Assembly (NCBI GenBank): GCA_031551275.1 | Contig: JAVBNX010000001.1 | Coordinates: 266,831-330,830, forward strand | Direction of reading: 5' to 3' | Origin: JAVBMJ01 sp031551275 | GTDB lineage: Bacteria; Bacteroidota; Bacteroidia; Bacteroidales; Rikenellaceae | Length of the DNA stretch: 64,000 bases | Part shown: one piece after another, positions 8,424 through 17,731 of the stretch | Layout: every line of letters begins with the position of its first letter | Numbering within the stretch: the stretch's first letter is position 1 | Program-made: the position numbers and the translations under genes | The notes under the pieces: model-generated | Database searches by the model: none | Told to the model about the DNA's origin: nothing | The model's input: the letters and a program-made list of their open reading frames with translations, nothing else

Positions 8424-10727
8424 TTATGATTTACGCAACGAATCGACCGGATTGGCCCGGGTCGCCGTCCAACTCTGCCAAAATACTGCGGCAAAAGCCA
8501 CCGCAAAGGCGATCACCCCGGCCAGGGCGAAGGTGGTCCAACCGAGCGGGATATGGTAGGCATACCCCGCCAGCCACTTCTCCATGGCATACCAGATGAC
8601 CGGGATAGCCAAAACAAAAGCAACCAGGACCATCCGCATAAAGCTGAGCACCACCCGCCGCAAAACCTCCCCGTCGGTCGACCCGAACACCTTGCGGATA
8701 GCAATTTCAGCCGTTCTCTGCCGCAAATAATAGGTCGCCATGGCCAGCATCCCCAACGCCGCGATCACGACGGCGATCAGGGCGAACGAGCCGATGATGG
8801 TGTAGGTGCGCTGCTGTTTGTCGTACCATTTGACCGTGGCCTCGTCCATAAAGGTGGCGGAGCGGGGCTCTTCACCGAAGAACTCCTTGTAAACGGCCAT
8901 CACCTCGCGGTAGGTGGCGCCCGGGTCGTCTCCCGCGATCTTTACCGTCACATTACCGGCACGTTCCCCCTGGGGGAGGCGCCGGAAGACCGCGGGCTCG
9001 ATCGGTTTGGTAAAATCGGCGAAATGGAAGTCCTGCACGATGCCAGCCAGGGGTTTGTCCATCGCGGTAACGGCCTGGTCGTCGATCCCGAGCGCCCGGG
9101 CGGCGGTTTGGTTGAGCCATATGGCGTCCGGCTGCCGTACGCCGCTCTCGTGGACCGTGCGGATGCCGAGAAGGTCCATGTAGAGCGAGTCCACGGTAAA
9201 TTCCCAGTAGGTAAAACTGCCGTCGATCTCGGGCACGTTGGTAATGAGGTGCATCTGGGGCTGTATGGGGGTGCCTCCGCGCGAGAAAGCAACCTGCCCC
9301 ACCCCGGGGATAAGCAGCAATTTACCGCGGAGGGCGTCGACTTGCGTCCCGTTGACGGGCCGGTTGACTACCATCACGTTTTCACGGTCGAAACCCGGAT
9401 TGGAGTGGCGCATGAACCGCGTTTGCCGCATGATGGTCAGCGTGCTCGCAATCAGGATGATGGTAATGGTGTATTGTAGGCAGATAAACACCCGTGCATA
9501 GCCCTGCCTGGTCTTGCGGGTCAGCAGACCCCGCACCACGTCGATCGGTTGGTAGCGCGCGACGACCGTCGCCGGGATGATCCCCGATAAAACCCCCATC
9601 AGCGCAATACCGGCCAGGAAGAGAGGCCAGACGGGCCAGGTAAGGAGCTCCGCCACGCGGGTCGAGGCGTTGAACAGTTTGTTGAATAGCGGCTCGGCCG
9701 CGGAAGCCAGCGCCATGCCCAGCAGGAACGCGAACGCGCAGAAGAGCGTCGATTCGGCGATGTAGCTGCCCACCAACGAGCCCCGGCTCGATCCCAGCAA
9801 GCGCCTGGTAGCCGCCTCACGGGCCCGGATGCCGGACTGGGCGACCGAGAGGTTGATGTAGTTGATCATCGCGAAAAGCCACAGGGAGATCATCGCCGCC
9901 AGCAATACGCCGATAAAAGCCCGGTCGTTGCCCCGGTGGCCCCAGTTGGGGGTGCTGCCGGCGTCGAAATAGTTATCCGCCAGCGGCACAAGGCGCAGTT
10001 CAGGGGTCGGAGCGTTCTTGCTTCGGCAGAGCTCTTTCATGAAGGCCGAAATACCATCCATTTTCGCCGCCAGGTCGCTTCCCGGCGCCTGCTTGACATA
10101 GAAATAGAATTGAAAGGCCGAATAGCTGTCATACATATCCGCAGACAGGTTTTCGACCCTGAGGATGATGCCGGGAGCGGCCAGGTGGGTATTGGAGAAA
10201 TCCTCCACCACGCCGGTTACCACATAAGGCGCGCCGCCTATGTCGATCGTTTGATACAGGGCCTTCTCTCCGCCGAAGAGCCGGGTGGCCAGCGAGCGGG
10301 AGATCGCCACCTCATTGGCGGCCTTCAACTGTCCCAAAGGCTCGCCCTCGACCAGAGGAAAGGAAAATACCCCGAAGAACGACGGATCGGTGTAGAGCGT
10401 CGTCTCTTCGGACGATTGTTGCCGGTAGGTCGCCGTCGCGGAGTTGTACATGACCCGGGCCAACTGGTCGATCTCGGGAAATTGCGCCTTTAAATCGTGC
10501 GCCATCGGTCCGGGCAAGGTCTGGAACAACTCTGATTTCTCTGCCCCCAACAGGAAAATTTGATCGTAATCCTTGTGGAATCTATCGACGCTCAATTCCC
10601 CCTTGACGTACAGCCCCAAAAGGATGACCACGGCCAACGACACCGCAAACCCGAATAGATTGATGGCCGTGTAGAGCTTGTTGCGCCCCAAAAAAGTGAA
10701 GTAAGATTTAAAACGGAATGCTCCCAT
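8424..10727 (-). CDS. FtsX/MacB-type ABC permease, paralogue 1
   Basis: A 767-residue permease. I start it at MGAFRFKSYF because that aligns with the paralogue beginning MNSFRLKSYF. The longer open frame upstream (to 11015) is only a shadow of the neighbouring gene. The architecture is of the long FtsX type found in Bacteroidota. One transmembrane helix near residues 20-45 (FGFAVSLAVVILLGLYV) is followed by a MacB_PCD-like periplasmic domain, three helices around residues 285-430, a second periplasmic domain, and a final three-helix FtsX block starting near residue 665. The last 120 residues and the first 60 are almost identical to the next gene, while the periplasmic parts differ. It ends with ATRANPVDSLRKS, the standard C-terminus of this family. 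Confidence 0.9.
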   Translation of the reverse strand: MGAFRFKSYFTFLGRNKLYTAINLFGFAVSLAVVILLGLYVKGELSVDRFHKDYDQIFLLGAEKSELFQTLPGPMAHDLKAQFPEIDQLARVMYNSATATYRQQSSEETTLYTDPSFFGVFSFPLVEGEPLGQLKAANEVAISRSLATRLFGGEKALYQTIDIGGAPYVVTGVVEDFSNTHLAAPGIILRVENLSADMYDSYSAFQFYFYVKQAPGSDLAAKMDGISAFMKELCRSKNAPTPELRLVPLADNYFDAGSTPNWGHRGNDRAFIGVLLAAMISLWLFAMINYINLSVAQSGIRAREAATRRLLGSSRGSLVGSYIAESTLFCAFAFLLGMALASAAEPLFNKLFNASTRVAELLTWPVWPLFLAGIALMGVLSGIIPATVVARYQPIDVVRGLLTRKTRQGYARVFICLQYTITIILIASTLTIMRQTRFMRHSNPGFDRENVMVVNRPVNGTQVDALRGKLLLIPGVGQVAFSRGGTPIQPQMHLITNVPEIDGSFTYWEFTVDSLYMDLLGIRTVHESGVRQPDAIWLNQTAARALGIDDQAVTAMDKPLAGIVQDFHFADFTKPIEPAVFRRLPQGERAGNVTVKIAGDDPGATYREVMAVYKEFFGEEPRSATFMDEATVKWYDKQQRTYTIIGSFALIAVVIAALGMLAMATYYLRQRTAEIAIRKVFGSTDGEVLRRVVLSFMRMVLVAFVLAIPVIWYAMEKWLAGYAYHIPLGWTTFALAGVIAFAVAFAAVFWQSWTATRANPVDSLRKS

Positions 10728-10737
10728 ACCCCAAAAT

Positions 10738-13059
10738 TTATTTATGTAACGAATCGACCGGATTGGCCCGGGTCGCCTTCCAACTCTGAGAGAATACTGC
10801 GGCAAAAGCCACCGCGAAAGCGATGCCCCCCGCCAAAGCGAAGATCGTCCAACCGAGCGATATCCGGTAGGCATACCCCGCCAGCCACTTCTCCATGGCA
10901 TACCAAATGACCGGGACAGCCAAAATAAAAGCGACCAGGACCATCCGCATAAACCCAAGCACCACCCGTCGCAAGACCTCCCCGTCGGTCGACCCGAAGA
11001 CTTTTCTAATCGCAATTTCAGCCGTTCTCTGCCGCAAAGAATAGGTCGCCATAGCCAGCATCCCCAAAGCCGCGATCACGATGGCGATCAAAGCAAATGT
11101 CCCGATAATAGTATAAGTCTGCTGCTGGTTGTCATACCAGCCCGCCAATTCCCGGTCGACAAATCCGCTCTCCACCGGCATACCGCCACTAATTTCATTC
11201 TGCACTTCCATAACCTGGCGGTAGGTCTCCGCCAAATCCCGCCCCGACACCTTGACCAGGTACTCCCAGTTCCAGGAATTGTCATATGACGGTGAGATCA
11301 ACATGGGTGGGATCTTTTTTCTCAGGTTGCCGACATGAAAATCGTTCACAATGCCCGTAAACTCCGTTATGCCGTAATGTTTTACTGGGCCGTGGCGGTC
11401 AAAGAGGTCGGTGATGCCCGAAGCCTCCAGCCATTGCCACCCTGTCCGGTTGATCCATACCGGCCGCGGCGAGGGCGCGGTAAAAAGGGTGTCCTCCGTC
11501 AAGCCCATCATCCGGAAAAAGGCCGTGTCGACCTCCAGGATGCGGAAGTTGGTCGACTCCCCGTTATCGGCCATCATTACGAAGTTGTTGCCGTCGTCCA
11601 TCACCGTCCCGCGGGTGAAGGAGACGTCCTGCACGCCGTCGATCCGCATCAACCGGTCGCGCAACACCCCCTGGCGTTCGGGCCAGGTCGAGTATTTGAT
11701 GTAGATCAGGTTCTCCTTGTCGAAACCCAGATCGGTGGTACGCATAAAATGGGTCTGACGCATGATGGTCAACGTGCATCCCAAAAGGACGATGGTGATG
11801 CAGTATTGGAATACGATCAAAATGCGGCTGTAAACCATCTTGGTCTTGCGGGCAAGGGTCCCGCGCACCACTTCCAGCGGTTTATGCCCCGATATGGCCA
11901 GCGCGGGGAGGATCCCGGCGATCACCCCGAGCAGGACCACGCCGAGGCATACCCATAAAAGGTTGCCCGCGTCCATTGCGGATGTCAGATTTACGTCAGC
12001 CCGCAGCAATTTGTTGAAGCCCGGTTCCGCCAACGACGCCAACACAACGCCGAGCGTCGCCGCCATGGCGCAGAAAATGACCGACTCGCCGATCAAATCC
12101 ATTACTAGCCCGCCAGGGGAAGACCCCAACAACCGCCTTGTCGCCGCCTCTTTGGCGCGGAATCCCGATTGGGCGACCGAGAGGTTGATGTAGTTGAACA
12201 GGGCGAAGACCAGGATCAATACCATCGAGGCGGCCAGCACTCCAAGAAACCCCCGGTCTATGACCCTGAACGTCTCCCACTCGGCATGTCGCGTGTCGAA
12301 ATGGCACTCCGTCAGCGGACGCAGGGAAAGCTGCTTGGCATACTCTTTCTGGTAAAGCCAGAAATAGCTTTTGAAAAATTCCAGCATATCAGGCATCTTG
12401 GCGTTCAGATCGCTGCCGGCTGCCGTACGCAGGTAGATCGGCCCGTAACACGAATCGTACCCACTCAGATACCATGGCCCGATATGCTCGAAACGCATGA
12501 TCATATCCGGATTCTGGAAATGTGAGTCGGCAAAATCCGCAGCCACACCCGTAACGACATAGGTCAATGTGTCGATACGGAAGGTCTGGCCCATTGCAGG
12601 CCCCTCGCCGAAAAGCCGGGTGGCGAACGAGCGGGTAAGGGTTACCTCCTGCATTGTGCGCAGTTGCTGCCGGGGAGTGCCCTCCAGCAGCGTGAACGAG
12701 AAAATCTCGAAGAAAGCCGAATCGGCACACATAACCTTCTTAGTCAGCACTTTTTCCTCTGCCGTCTCCACGACAAACTCCTCGTCGGGGGAAACCCGCA
12801 CGATCGTTTCGATTTCGGGATAACGGCCCGCAATATCCCCCGCGATCGGAGCGGCGAAGCTGCTCCCGTCTTCACTTTCCAGCCGCCAGATCCGCTCCTT
12901 ATCCTTGTGGAACTGATCCACACTCAGTTCGCCCCGGATATAAAGCCCCAGCAGGATGACCACCGAGAGCGACACCGCAAACCCGAACAGATTAATGGCC
13001 GTGTAGAGCTTGTTGCGCCCCAAAAAAGTGAAGTAGGATTTCAACCGGAAAGAGTTCAT
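10738..13059 (-). CDS. FtsX/MacB-type ABC permease, paralogue 2
   Basis: A 773-residue permease with the same layout as its neighbour: first helix at about residues 20-45, periplasmic domain, a three-helix FtsX domain, a second periplasmic domain, and a final FtsX domain with DGEVLRRVVLGFMRMVL. It precedes the other permease in the operon by 10 bases and follows the adaptor gene by 6 bases. Family members without transport channels act as mechanotransmission devices that push periplasmic substrates through a TolC exit duct. Adaptor and TolC genes directly upstream support that here. The two permeases probably form a heterodimer with asymmetric periplasmic domains. The substrate could be an antibiotic, a peptide, a lipid or a siderophore-like molecule. 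Confidence 0.9.
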   Translation of the reverse strand: MNSFRLKSYFTFLGRNKLYTAINLFGFAVSLSVVILLGLYIRGELSVDQFHKDKERIWRLESEDGSSFAAPIAGDIAGRYPEIETIVRVSPDEEFVVETAEEKVLTKKVMCADSAFFEIFSFTLLEGTPRQQLRTMQEVTLTRSFATRLFGEGPAMGQTFRIDTLTYVVTGVAADFADSHFQNPDMIMRFEHIGPWYLSGYDSCYGPIYLRTAAGSDLNAKMPDMLEFFKSYFWLYQKEYAKQLSLRPLTECHFDTRHAEWETFRVIDRGFLGVLAASMVLILVFALFNYINLSVAQSGFRAKEAATRRLLGSSPGGLVMDLIGESVIFCAMAATLGVVLASLAEPGFNKLLRADVNLTSAMDAGNLLWVCLGVVLLGVIAGILPALAISGHKPLEVVRGTLARKTKMVYSRILIVFQYCITIVLLGCTLTIMRQTHFMRTTDLGFDKENLIYIKYSTWPERQGVLRDRLMRIDGVQDVSFTRGTVMDDGNNFVMMADNGESTNFRILEVDTAFFRMMGLTEDTLFTAPSPRPVWINRTGWQWLEASGITDLFDRHGPVKHYGITEFTGIVNDFHVGNLRKKIPPMLISPSYDNSWNWEYLVKVSGRDLAETYRQVMEVQNEISGGMPVESGFVDRELAGWYDNQQQTYTIIGTFALIAIVIAALGMLAMATYSLRQRTAEIAIRKVFGSTDGEVLRRVVLGFMRMVLVAFILAVPVIWYAMEKWLAGYAYRISLGWTIFALAGGIAFAVAFAAVFSQSWKATRANPVDSLHK

Positions 13060-13065
13060 ATCTGA

Positions 13066-14316
13066 TTACTTTAAAATTAACGTCTCATTCTCCCCGAAAT
13101 TGTCATAGGAAGAGGTAATTACCTTCTCGTCGGGCTGCAAGCCTTCGAGCACTTCGTAGTACTGCGGGTTCTGCCGCCCGATGCGGATGGTACGCTTCAC
13201 GGCGCGGGTGCCGTCCTGCGTGACCACGAAGATCCACGCGCCGCCCGTCGTCTGGTAGAACTGGCCGCGGGGGATGATGACCGCCTCGGTGGGTTGGCCC
13301 AGTTCGAGGTTGATGTAGTAGGTCTGGCCGGTGCGGATGTTGTCGGGGCGCTCGCCGGTAAAGACCAAATCGACCTTGAAGCTGCCGCCCCGCACCTCGG
13401 GGTAGACCTTGCGCACCTTCAACCCGAAGTTCTGGCCCTGGCGCTCGAAGGTGGCGGGCAGGTTGGTGCGCACCCGGTCGATGTAGTGCTCGTCGATCGA
13501 GGACTGTATCTTGAAGTCGGCCATGTCGTTGATCTGCCCGATGCGCTGGCCCATCGCCACGGACTGGCCCAGCACCACGTCCAAAAGGCCTATCTCCCCG
13601 TCGATGGGGGACTTGACGTTGAGGTTGTCGATCCGCTGGCGGATCAGGGTCATGTTGCGCCGCATGTTGTCGAGGCTCTCCTCCATCTGGCTGATCTGGA
13701 TGGTGCGGTAGATCGAATCCTGCTTCTGCCGCTCGATGACCAGAGTGCGCCTGCGGTCGGCCAGCTCCCAATCCTCCCTGGCCTGGAGGTAATCCTCTTT
13801 GGAGATGTGTCCCTCGCGGTGGAGCTCCTCGCTCTGGCGGTACTTGCGCTCCTTGCGCGCCACGTCGATGTCGAGTTGCAGGCGCTCCTGCCTGAGGCTG
13901 AGCTTCTCCTGCTCCATGGTAACCTGGGTGTTGCGCAAAAAGTTCTGCTTCTCGGCCAGTTGGGCCTCGCTGTCCAGGATCGAGAGGTGCAACGAGGGGT
14001 TGCTCAGCACCACGATCACCTCGCCCTTTTTGACCGCCGCGCCCTCCTCGGCGACCATGTGCTCGACGATGCCGCCCTCCAAAGGGCTGAGCTGCACGAC
14101 CGAGATGGGCTGCACCTGCCCGTTGATGCGGGCGTAGTCGTTGAACTCCCCCAAGACGGCCTCGCTGACGGTCAGGGTGCGCAGGTCCGCGCGCACGCTT
14201 TTCGAGTGATCGCCCAGTACGCGCCACCCCACGACGAGCAGCACCAGCGCCCCGCCCAGCAAATAGGGGATGTGCTTGGCCTTGATGCCCCTCTTTTTTT
14301 CGAGTTGAATATCCAT
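13066..14316 (-). CDS. HlyD/MacA-type periplasmic adaptor protein
   Basis: A 416-residue membrane-fusion protein that links the ABC permeases to TolC. The start at MDIQLEKKRG is chosen because the larger open frame upstream overlaps the TolC gene out of frame. An N-terminal transmembrane anchor lies at about residues 17-36 (YLLGGALVLLVVGWRV). The biotinyl-lipoyl half-motif QPISVVQLSPLEGGIVEHMV comes next, then a long coiled-coil hairpin (about residues 110-235, rich in Glu/Arg/Gln). The second lipoyl half is NVKSPIDGEIGLLDVVLGQS, followed by beta-barrel and membrane-proximal domains. The TolC stop lies 2 bases upstream of this start, and the permease gene follows after 6 bases, so translation is probably coupled. 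Confidence 0.93.
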   Translation of the reverse strand: MDIQLEKKRGIKAKHIPYLLGGALVLLVVGWRVLGDHSKSVRADLRTLTVSEAVLGEFNDYARINGQVQPISVVQLSPLEGGIVEHMVAEEGAAVKKGEVIVVLSNPSLHLSILDSEAQLAEKQNFLRNTQVTMEQEKLSLRQERLQLDIDVARKERKYRQSEELHREGHISKEDYLQAREDWELADRRRTLVIERQKQDSIYRTIQISQMEESLDNMRRNMTLIRQRIDNLNVKSPIDGEIGLLDVVLGQSVAMGQRIGQINDMADFKIQSSIDEHYIDRVRTNLPATFERQGQNFGLKVRKVYPEVRGGSFKVDLVFTGERPDNIRTGQTYYINLELGQPTEAVIIPRGQFYQTTGGAWIFVVTQDGTRAVKRTIRIGRQNPQYYEVLEGLQPDEKVITSSYDNFGENETLILK

Positions 14317-14318
14317 AT

Positions 14319-15644
14319 CTATCGATCGATCAAGGGCCGCCCCCGGTAAAACTCCACCAAACGGCTGCGCATTAAATAATTCAATTCCACTTGCAATTGC
14401 TGTGCGCGCGACTGCAAAAGCTGGTTCGCGCTGGTCTGCAGGTCCAGGGCCGAGAGGGTCCCCTGCCCGTACCGGCGCAGGTTGGCCTCGTGGGCCTGCC
14501 CGTAGGCCGAACTGCGCTTGACGGCCTGGGCGTACTCCTTGGAGAGCCCCTCCACGTCGAGCAACGCCTTTGTGATCTCGCTTTGCAACTGGCGCCGGGC
14601 CTCGGCGGTCTGCTGCCGGGCGATATCCAGGGCGTTGCGGCTGCGGTTGACCGCCGTGCGGCGCTGCAACCCGTTGAAGATGGGGATGCTCATCGTAAGG
14701 CCGATCCACTCGCCCGAGTTGTGCTTGAACTGGCTCTTGAAACTCTCCGTTTCGCCCCCTCCGGTGATGTTGCGGAAATAGTTGGTCGAATAGCCCCCCG
14801 AGGCGTATATGTTCGGGAGTTGCCGCCCCCTGGCCGCCATGTGGTCGAGTTCCGACTCCCGCAACGCGTACCCGGCGATCAATGCCTGGGGAAGGTTTTG
14901 AGAGGCAAACCCATAAACCTCGCCTGCCCCGGCATTGCCGATGTAAAACGCCCGGCCGGTATCTTTTTCTATCTCCAACGCCTCTTCCAGGGGGTAGTTC
15001 ATGCAATCTTTCAACTCCAGCAGGGCGGCCTCCAGAAGGTTCTGCTGGTGGATCAGGTTGTACTCGTCGGCAGCGGCCTGGGCCTCGACCTGGGCCACGT
15101 CGGCAGCGGCCTTCAATCCCAGCTCCGCCATCCGTGCCGTCTTGGCCGCGTTGCTTTGGCTCTCTATGAGCTGCTCCCGCGCCAGCTCGACCGCCTCCTT
15201 GTAGTAGAGCGCGTCGAAATAGGCCTGCATGGTCTGCAAGGCGATGTCGTCGGCCAGCTTCTGTGCCTCCTGCACGCCGCGCAACTCGGCGATCCTGCTG
15301 GCCCTCAGGGTGTTGACGGCCGAAAAACCGTTGAACAGCGGCAGCGAGGCCGAAACCGAATAGGAGTTGTTAAAGTTGGCCGTATTGCCGTAAGTATTGG
15401 TCCCCGGGTCGATGCTGCGCCCGAAACCCCAGTTGCCCTGCCCCGAGGCCGACACGCCGGGCAGCATGGCCGCCACGGACTGGATCCGGTTCTGCCGGTA
15501 GTTGTCGTTGACGGCCTGCTGTTTTTTGATCCTCGTGCTGTTCTGCACGGCGTATGCCATGCACTCGTCCAGGCTCCACGCGCGCTGTTGTGCGGCCAGG
15601 GGCAGGGCCGCCAGCAGGCCGAGCAAAATAACGATCCATTTCAT
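14319..15644 (-). CDS. TolC-family outer-membrane efflux channel
   Basis: A TolC-family protein of 441 residues if it starts at MKWIVILLGL. A GTG at 15665 or ATG at 15659 would add 5 to 7 residues before the signal peptide. A signal peptide ending LPLAAQQ precedes WSLDECMAYAVQNS, the conserved first helix of OEP domains. Two internal repeats of long amphipathic helices follow, with the recognisable SASLPLFNGFSAVNTLRASR and MSIPIFNGLQRRTAVNRSRN, one in each repeat. This is the classic PLFNG / PIFNG signature marking the two halves of the TolC protomer. It is the first gene of the efflux operon and faces the two-component regulator gene across 163 bases. Confidence 0.93.
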   Translation of the reverse strand: MKWIVILLGLLAALPLAAQQRAWSLDECMAYAVQNSTRIKKQQAVNDNYRQNRIQSVAAMLPGVSASGQGNWGFGRSIDPGTNTYGNTANFNNSYSVSASLPLFNGFSAVNTLRASRIAELRGVQEAQKLADDIALQTMQAYFDALYYKEAVELAREQLIESQSNAAKTARMAELGLKAAADVAQVEAQAAADEYNLIHQQNLLEAALLELKDCMNYPLEEALEIEKDTGRAFYIGNAGAGEVYGFASQNLPQALIAGYALRESELDHMAARGRQLPNIYASGGYSTNYFRNITGGGETESFKSQFKHNSGEWIGLTMSIPIFNGLQRRTAVNRSRNALDIARQQTAEARRQLQSEITKALLDVEGLSKEYAQAVKRSSAYGQAHEANLRRYGQGTLSALDLQTSANQLLQSRAQQLQVELNYLMRSRLVEFYRGRPLIDR

Positions 15645-15691
15645 CGATAAGGGCTTCATTTCCACAATGAAGATACGCTGGAAAGGCCTTT

Positions 15692-15715
15692 TTTAAGGTA
15701 TCAAACACCTTATTC
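15692..15715. promoter_or_regulatory. short inverted repeat upstream of the efflux operon
   Basis: AAGGT (15695-15699) and ACCTT (15707-15711) form an inverted repeat with a 7-base spacer, about 50 bases before the TolC start. A half-site pair of this size suits a dimeric Fis-type regulator such as the one encoded next door. It is short enough to be chance. Confidence 0.25.
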
Positions 15716-15767
15716 GCTTATTATCAGTATATTAAAAAATGATCCCATTGTCTAAATTTTTGACAGA

Positions 15768-15799
15768 TTTGGTCTTACCCGCCAAACCGCTTATATTTG
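15768..15799 (+). promoter_or_regulatory. Bacteroidota-type promoter of the two-component pair (-33 TTTG, -7 TATATTTG)
   Basis: TTTG at 15768-15771 is followed after 20 bases by TATATTTG at 15792-15799, a full match to the TTTG / TAnnTTTG promoter of the Bacteroidota primary sigma factor. Only 8 bases separate the box from the regulator's ATG at 15808, so the transcript is predicted to have almost no leader. Confidence 0.72.
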
Positions 15800-15807
15800 T
15801 TTGAACG

Positions 15808-16434
15808 ATGGCCGCAAAACAGGGAACCATACTGGTCGTGGACGACAACCGCAGCATCCTCTCGGCATTGGAGTTGCTGCTGGGACGCCATTTCGCACGT
15901 GTGGCCACCATCCCCTCGCCCAACCGGCTGATGGCCGCGATCGACGCCGAAAAACCCGACGTGGTACTGCTCGATATGAATTTCTCGGCCGGGATCAACA
16001 GCGGCAACGAGGGCCTTTTCTGGATGCGGGAGATCAAACGCCGGGACCCGTCGATCAGGATCGTACTCTTTACCGCCTACGCCGACTACGACCTGGCGGT
16101 CAGGGCGATCAAGGAGGGCGCGACCGATTTCGTGGTCAAACCCTGGGACAACCTCAAGCTGATCGCCACCCTGCGCGCCGCCCTGGGCCGGAAGCCGGGC
16201 GAAATGCGATCCGTCGACACGTCCCGCCCCCCGACCGAACAAACCCCGCCGGACGCTCCCGAAAACGGAGAACCGGCCGCCGGGTCCGGAGCTTTTTCCA
16301 CCCTCGAGGAGATGGAGCGCTCGATGATCGTCGCGGCCATGGAGCGTTGCGGGGGCAACCTATCGTCCGTGGCCGTCCAGTTGGGCATTACCCGCCAGAC
16401 GCTTTACAACAAGATCAAAAAGTATGGCATTTAA
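15808..16434 (+). CDS. response regulator with Fis-type HTH and no AAA+ domain
   Basis: A 208-residue regulator. Residues 1-125 are a receiver domain: acidic pair in VVDDNRS, phospho-acceptor Asp56 in VVLLDMNFS, Thr in VLFTAYAD, and the conserved Lys in FVVKPWDN. A Pro/Gly-rich linker (about 130-165) leads to a Fis-type helix-turn-helix at the C-terminus, MERCGGNLSSVAVQLGITRQ followed by TLYNKIKKYGI. The sigma-54-activating AAA+ ATPase that normally sits between these parts in NtrC-type regulators is missing. It is therefore more like the PrrA/ActR type and should act as an ordinary DNA-binding activator or repressor. It lies divergent to the efflux operon and overlaps its kinase gene by 11 bases. 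Confidence 0.93.
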   Translation: MAAKQGTILVVDDNRSILSALELLLGRHFARVATIPSPNRLMAAIDAEKPDVVLLDMNFSAGINSGNEGLFWMREIKRRDPSIRIVLFTAYADYDLAVRAIKEGATDFVVKPWDNLKLIATLRAALGRKPGEMRSVDTSRPPTEQTPPDAPENGEPAAGSGAFSTLEEMERSMIVAAMERCGGNLSSVAVQLGITRQTLYNKIKKYGI

Positions 16435-17731
16435 GGGGACGACCTACCGCCTGGCCGGATGGCTGGCGCTGCTCGTGACGGCCGTCGCGCTGGGCACCTA
16501 CGCCGCCCTGGAGGCGTGGTACGGTTTGCTGGCGTTGGCCTTGCCCGTGGCCGCGGGCGCGCTCTGGGCCATATTCCGCCTCTTTTCCCAGAACGTGCGC
16601 AAACTCACCTTTTTGTTCGACTCGATCGCCAACGGCGACTACTCCTTCAAATTTACCGAATACGACGGGGCCGCGGCCGACAACCTGCTGAACCGGGCCC
16701 TGAACCGCATCCGTGATATGCTGGCGGCCGAAAAAGCCAACATATCGCGCATGGAGGCGTACTACAAACTGATCCTGGACAGCGTGAGCACGGGCATCCT
16801 GGTCGTCGACGACAGGGGCAGCGTCTACCAGAGCAACCGGGAGGCCCACCGCCTGCTGGGTTTGCAGGTGCTCACCCACCTGGGCCAGCTCGCCGACACC
16901 GACCCCGCATTGCCCGCCCTTTTCAAGGGTCTCCAGCCCTCCGAACACACCCAGGCCGCCTTCAACACCGAGACCGGGACGGTCAACCTCTCCCTGCGCG
17001 CCTCCGAGGTGGCGGCCCAGGGGCGCAACCTGCGCATCATCGCCCTGAACGAGATCGGGGGCGAACTGGACGAGCGCGAGATCGACTCCTGGATCAAGCT
17101 GACCCGCGTTTTGACCCACGAGATCATGAACTCCATTACCCCGATTACCTCGCTGGCCGACACGATGCTGGAGATGGACCTCCCTGCCGGGAAAACCGCC
17201 GAGGAGTTGCGCCGGGGCTTGAAGACCATCCAGGCCACGGGCAACGGCCTGTCGGCCTTTGTGGAGTCCTACCGCCGTTTCACGCGCATTCCCCAGCCGC
17301 AAAAACGCCTGTTCTACGTCAAACCCCTGCTGGAGCGCGTCGCATCGCTCAACACCACGCCCCGAACCGCCGTAACGGTCACGGCCGACCCCGCCGACAT
17401 GATCCTCCACGCAGACGAGAATTTGATCTACCAGGTCCTTACCAACCTGACCGCCAACGCCCTGCACGCGGTCAGCGGAGTACCCGCCCCGAGCATAACC
17501 CTTTCGGCCCGCGTGGACGCGCAGGACAACGTAACGATCGAGGTCGCTGACAACGGCCCCGGCATCCCCGAAGAGGTCAAACCGCACATCTTCATCCCTT
17601 TCTTTACCACCAAAGAGCAGGGCTCCGGCTTAGGCCTGAGCATCTCCCGCCAGATCATGCGCCTACACGGGGGCACGCTCTCGTACACGGCGGCCCCCGG
17701 CAAAACGCGGTTTATCCTTACATTCAAATAG
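16424..17731 (+). CDS. sensor histidine kinase (membrane-bound, PAS-like, partner of the adjacent regulator)
   Basis: A 435-residue kinase overlapping the regulator gene by 11 bases. Two transmembrane helices near residues 10-50 are separated by almost no periplasmic loop, so the signal is probably sensed in or at the membrane. A HAMP-like region (about 55-105) precedes a PAS-like domain (about 107-205, LILDSVSTGILVVDDRGSVY). The dimerisation domain carries phospho-acceptor His232 in RVLTHEIMNSITP. The ATP-binding domain has its N-box (LTANALHAV), G1 (VADNGPGIP), F-box (FIPFFTTK) and G2 (GSGLGLSIS). This is the NtrB/YdfH-like short arrangement seen beside Fis-type regulators. The likely targets are the divergent efflux genes. 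Its TAG stop directly abuts the stop of the convergent sulfatase. Confidence 0.94.
   Translation: MAFKGTTYRLAGWLALLVTAVALGTYAALEAWYGLLALALPVAAGALWAIFRLFSQNVRKLTFLFDSIANGDYSFKFTEYDGAAADNLLNRALNRIRDMLAAEKANISRMEAYYKLILDSVSTGILVVDDRGSVYQSNREAHRLLGLQVLTHLGQLADTDPALPALFKGLQPSEHTQAAFNTETGTVNLSLRASEVAAQGRNLRIIALNEIGGELDEREIDSWIKLTRVLTHEIMNSITPITSLADTMLEMDLPAGKTAEELRRGLKTIQATGNGLSAFVESYRRFTRIPQPQKRLFYVKPLLERVASLNTTPRTAVTVTADPADMILHADENLIYQVLTNLTANALHAVSGVPAPSITLSARVDAQDNVTIEVADNGPGIPEEVKPHIFIPFFTTKEQGSGLGLSISRQIMRLHGGTLSYTAAPGKTRFILTFK

Noticed and set aside
10728..11015. N-terminal extension of the first permease to 11015
   Set aside because: The added residues overlap the second permease out of frame, and the paralogue alignment sets the start at 10727.
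14317..15006. Upstream extension of the adaptor frame into the TolC gene
   Set aside because: Out-of-frame reading of TolC; the membrane anchor and paralogues begin at MDIQLEKKRG.
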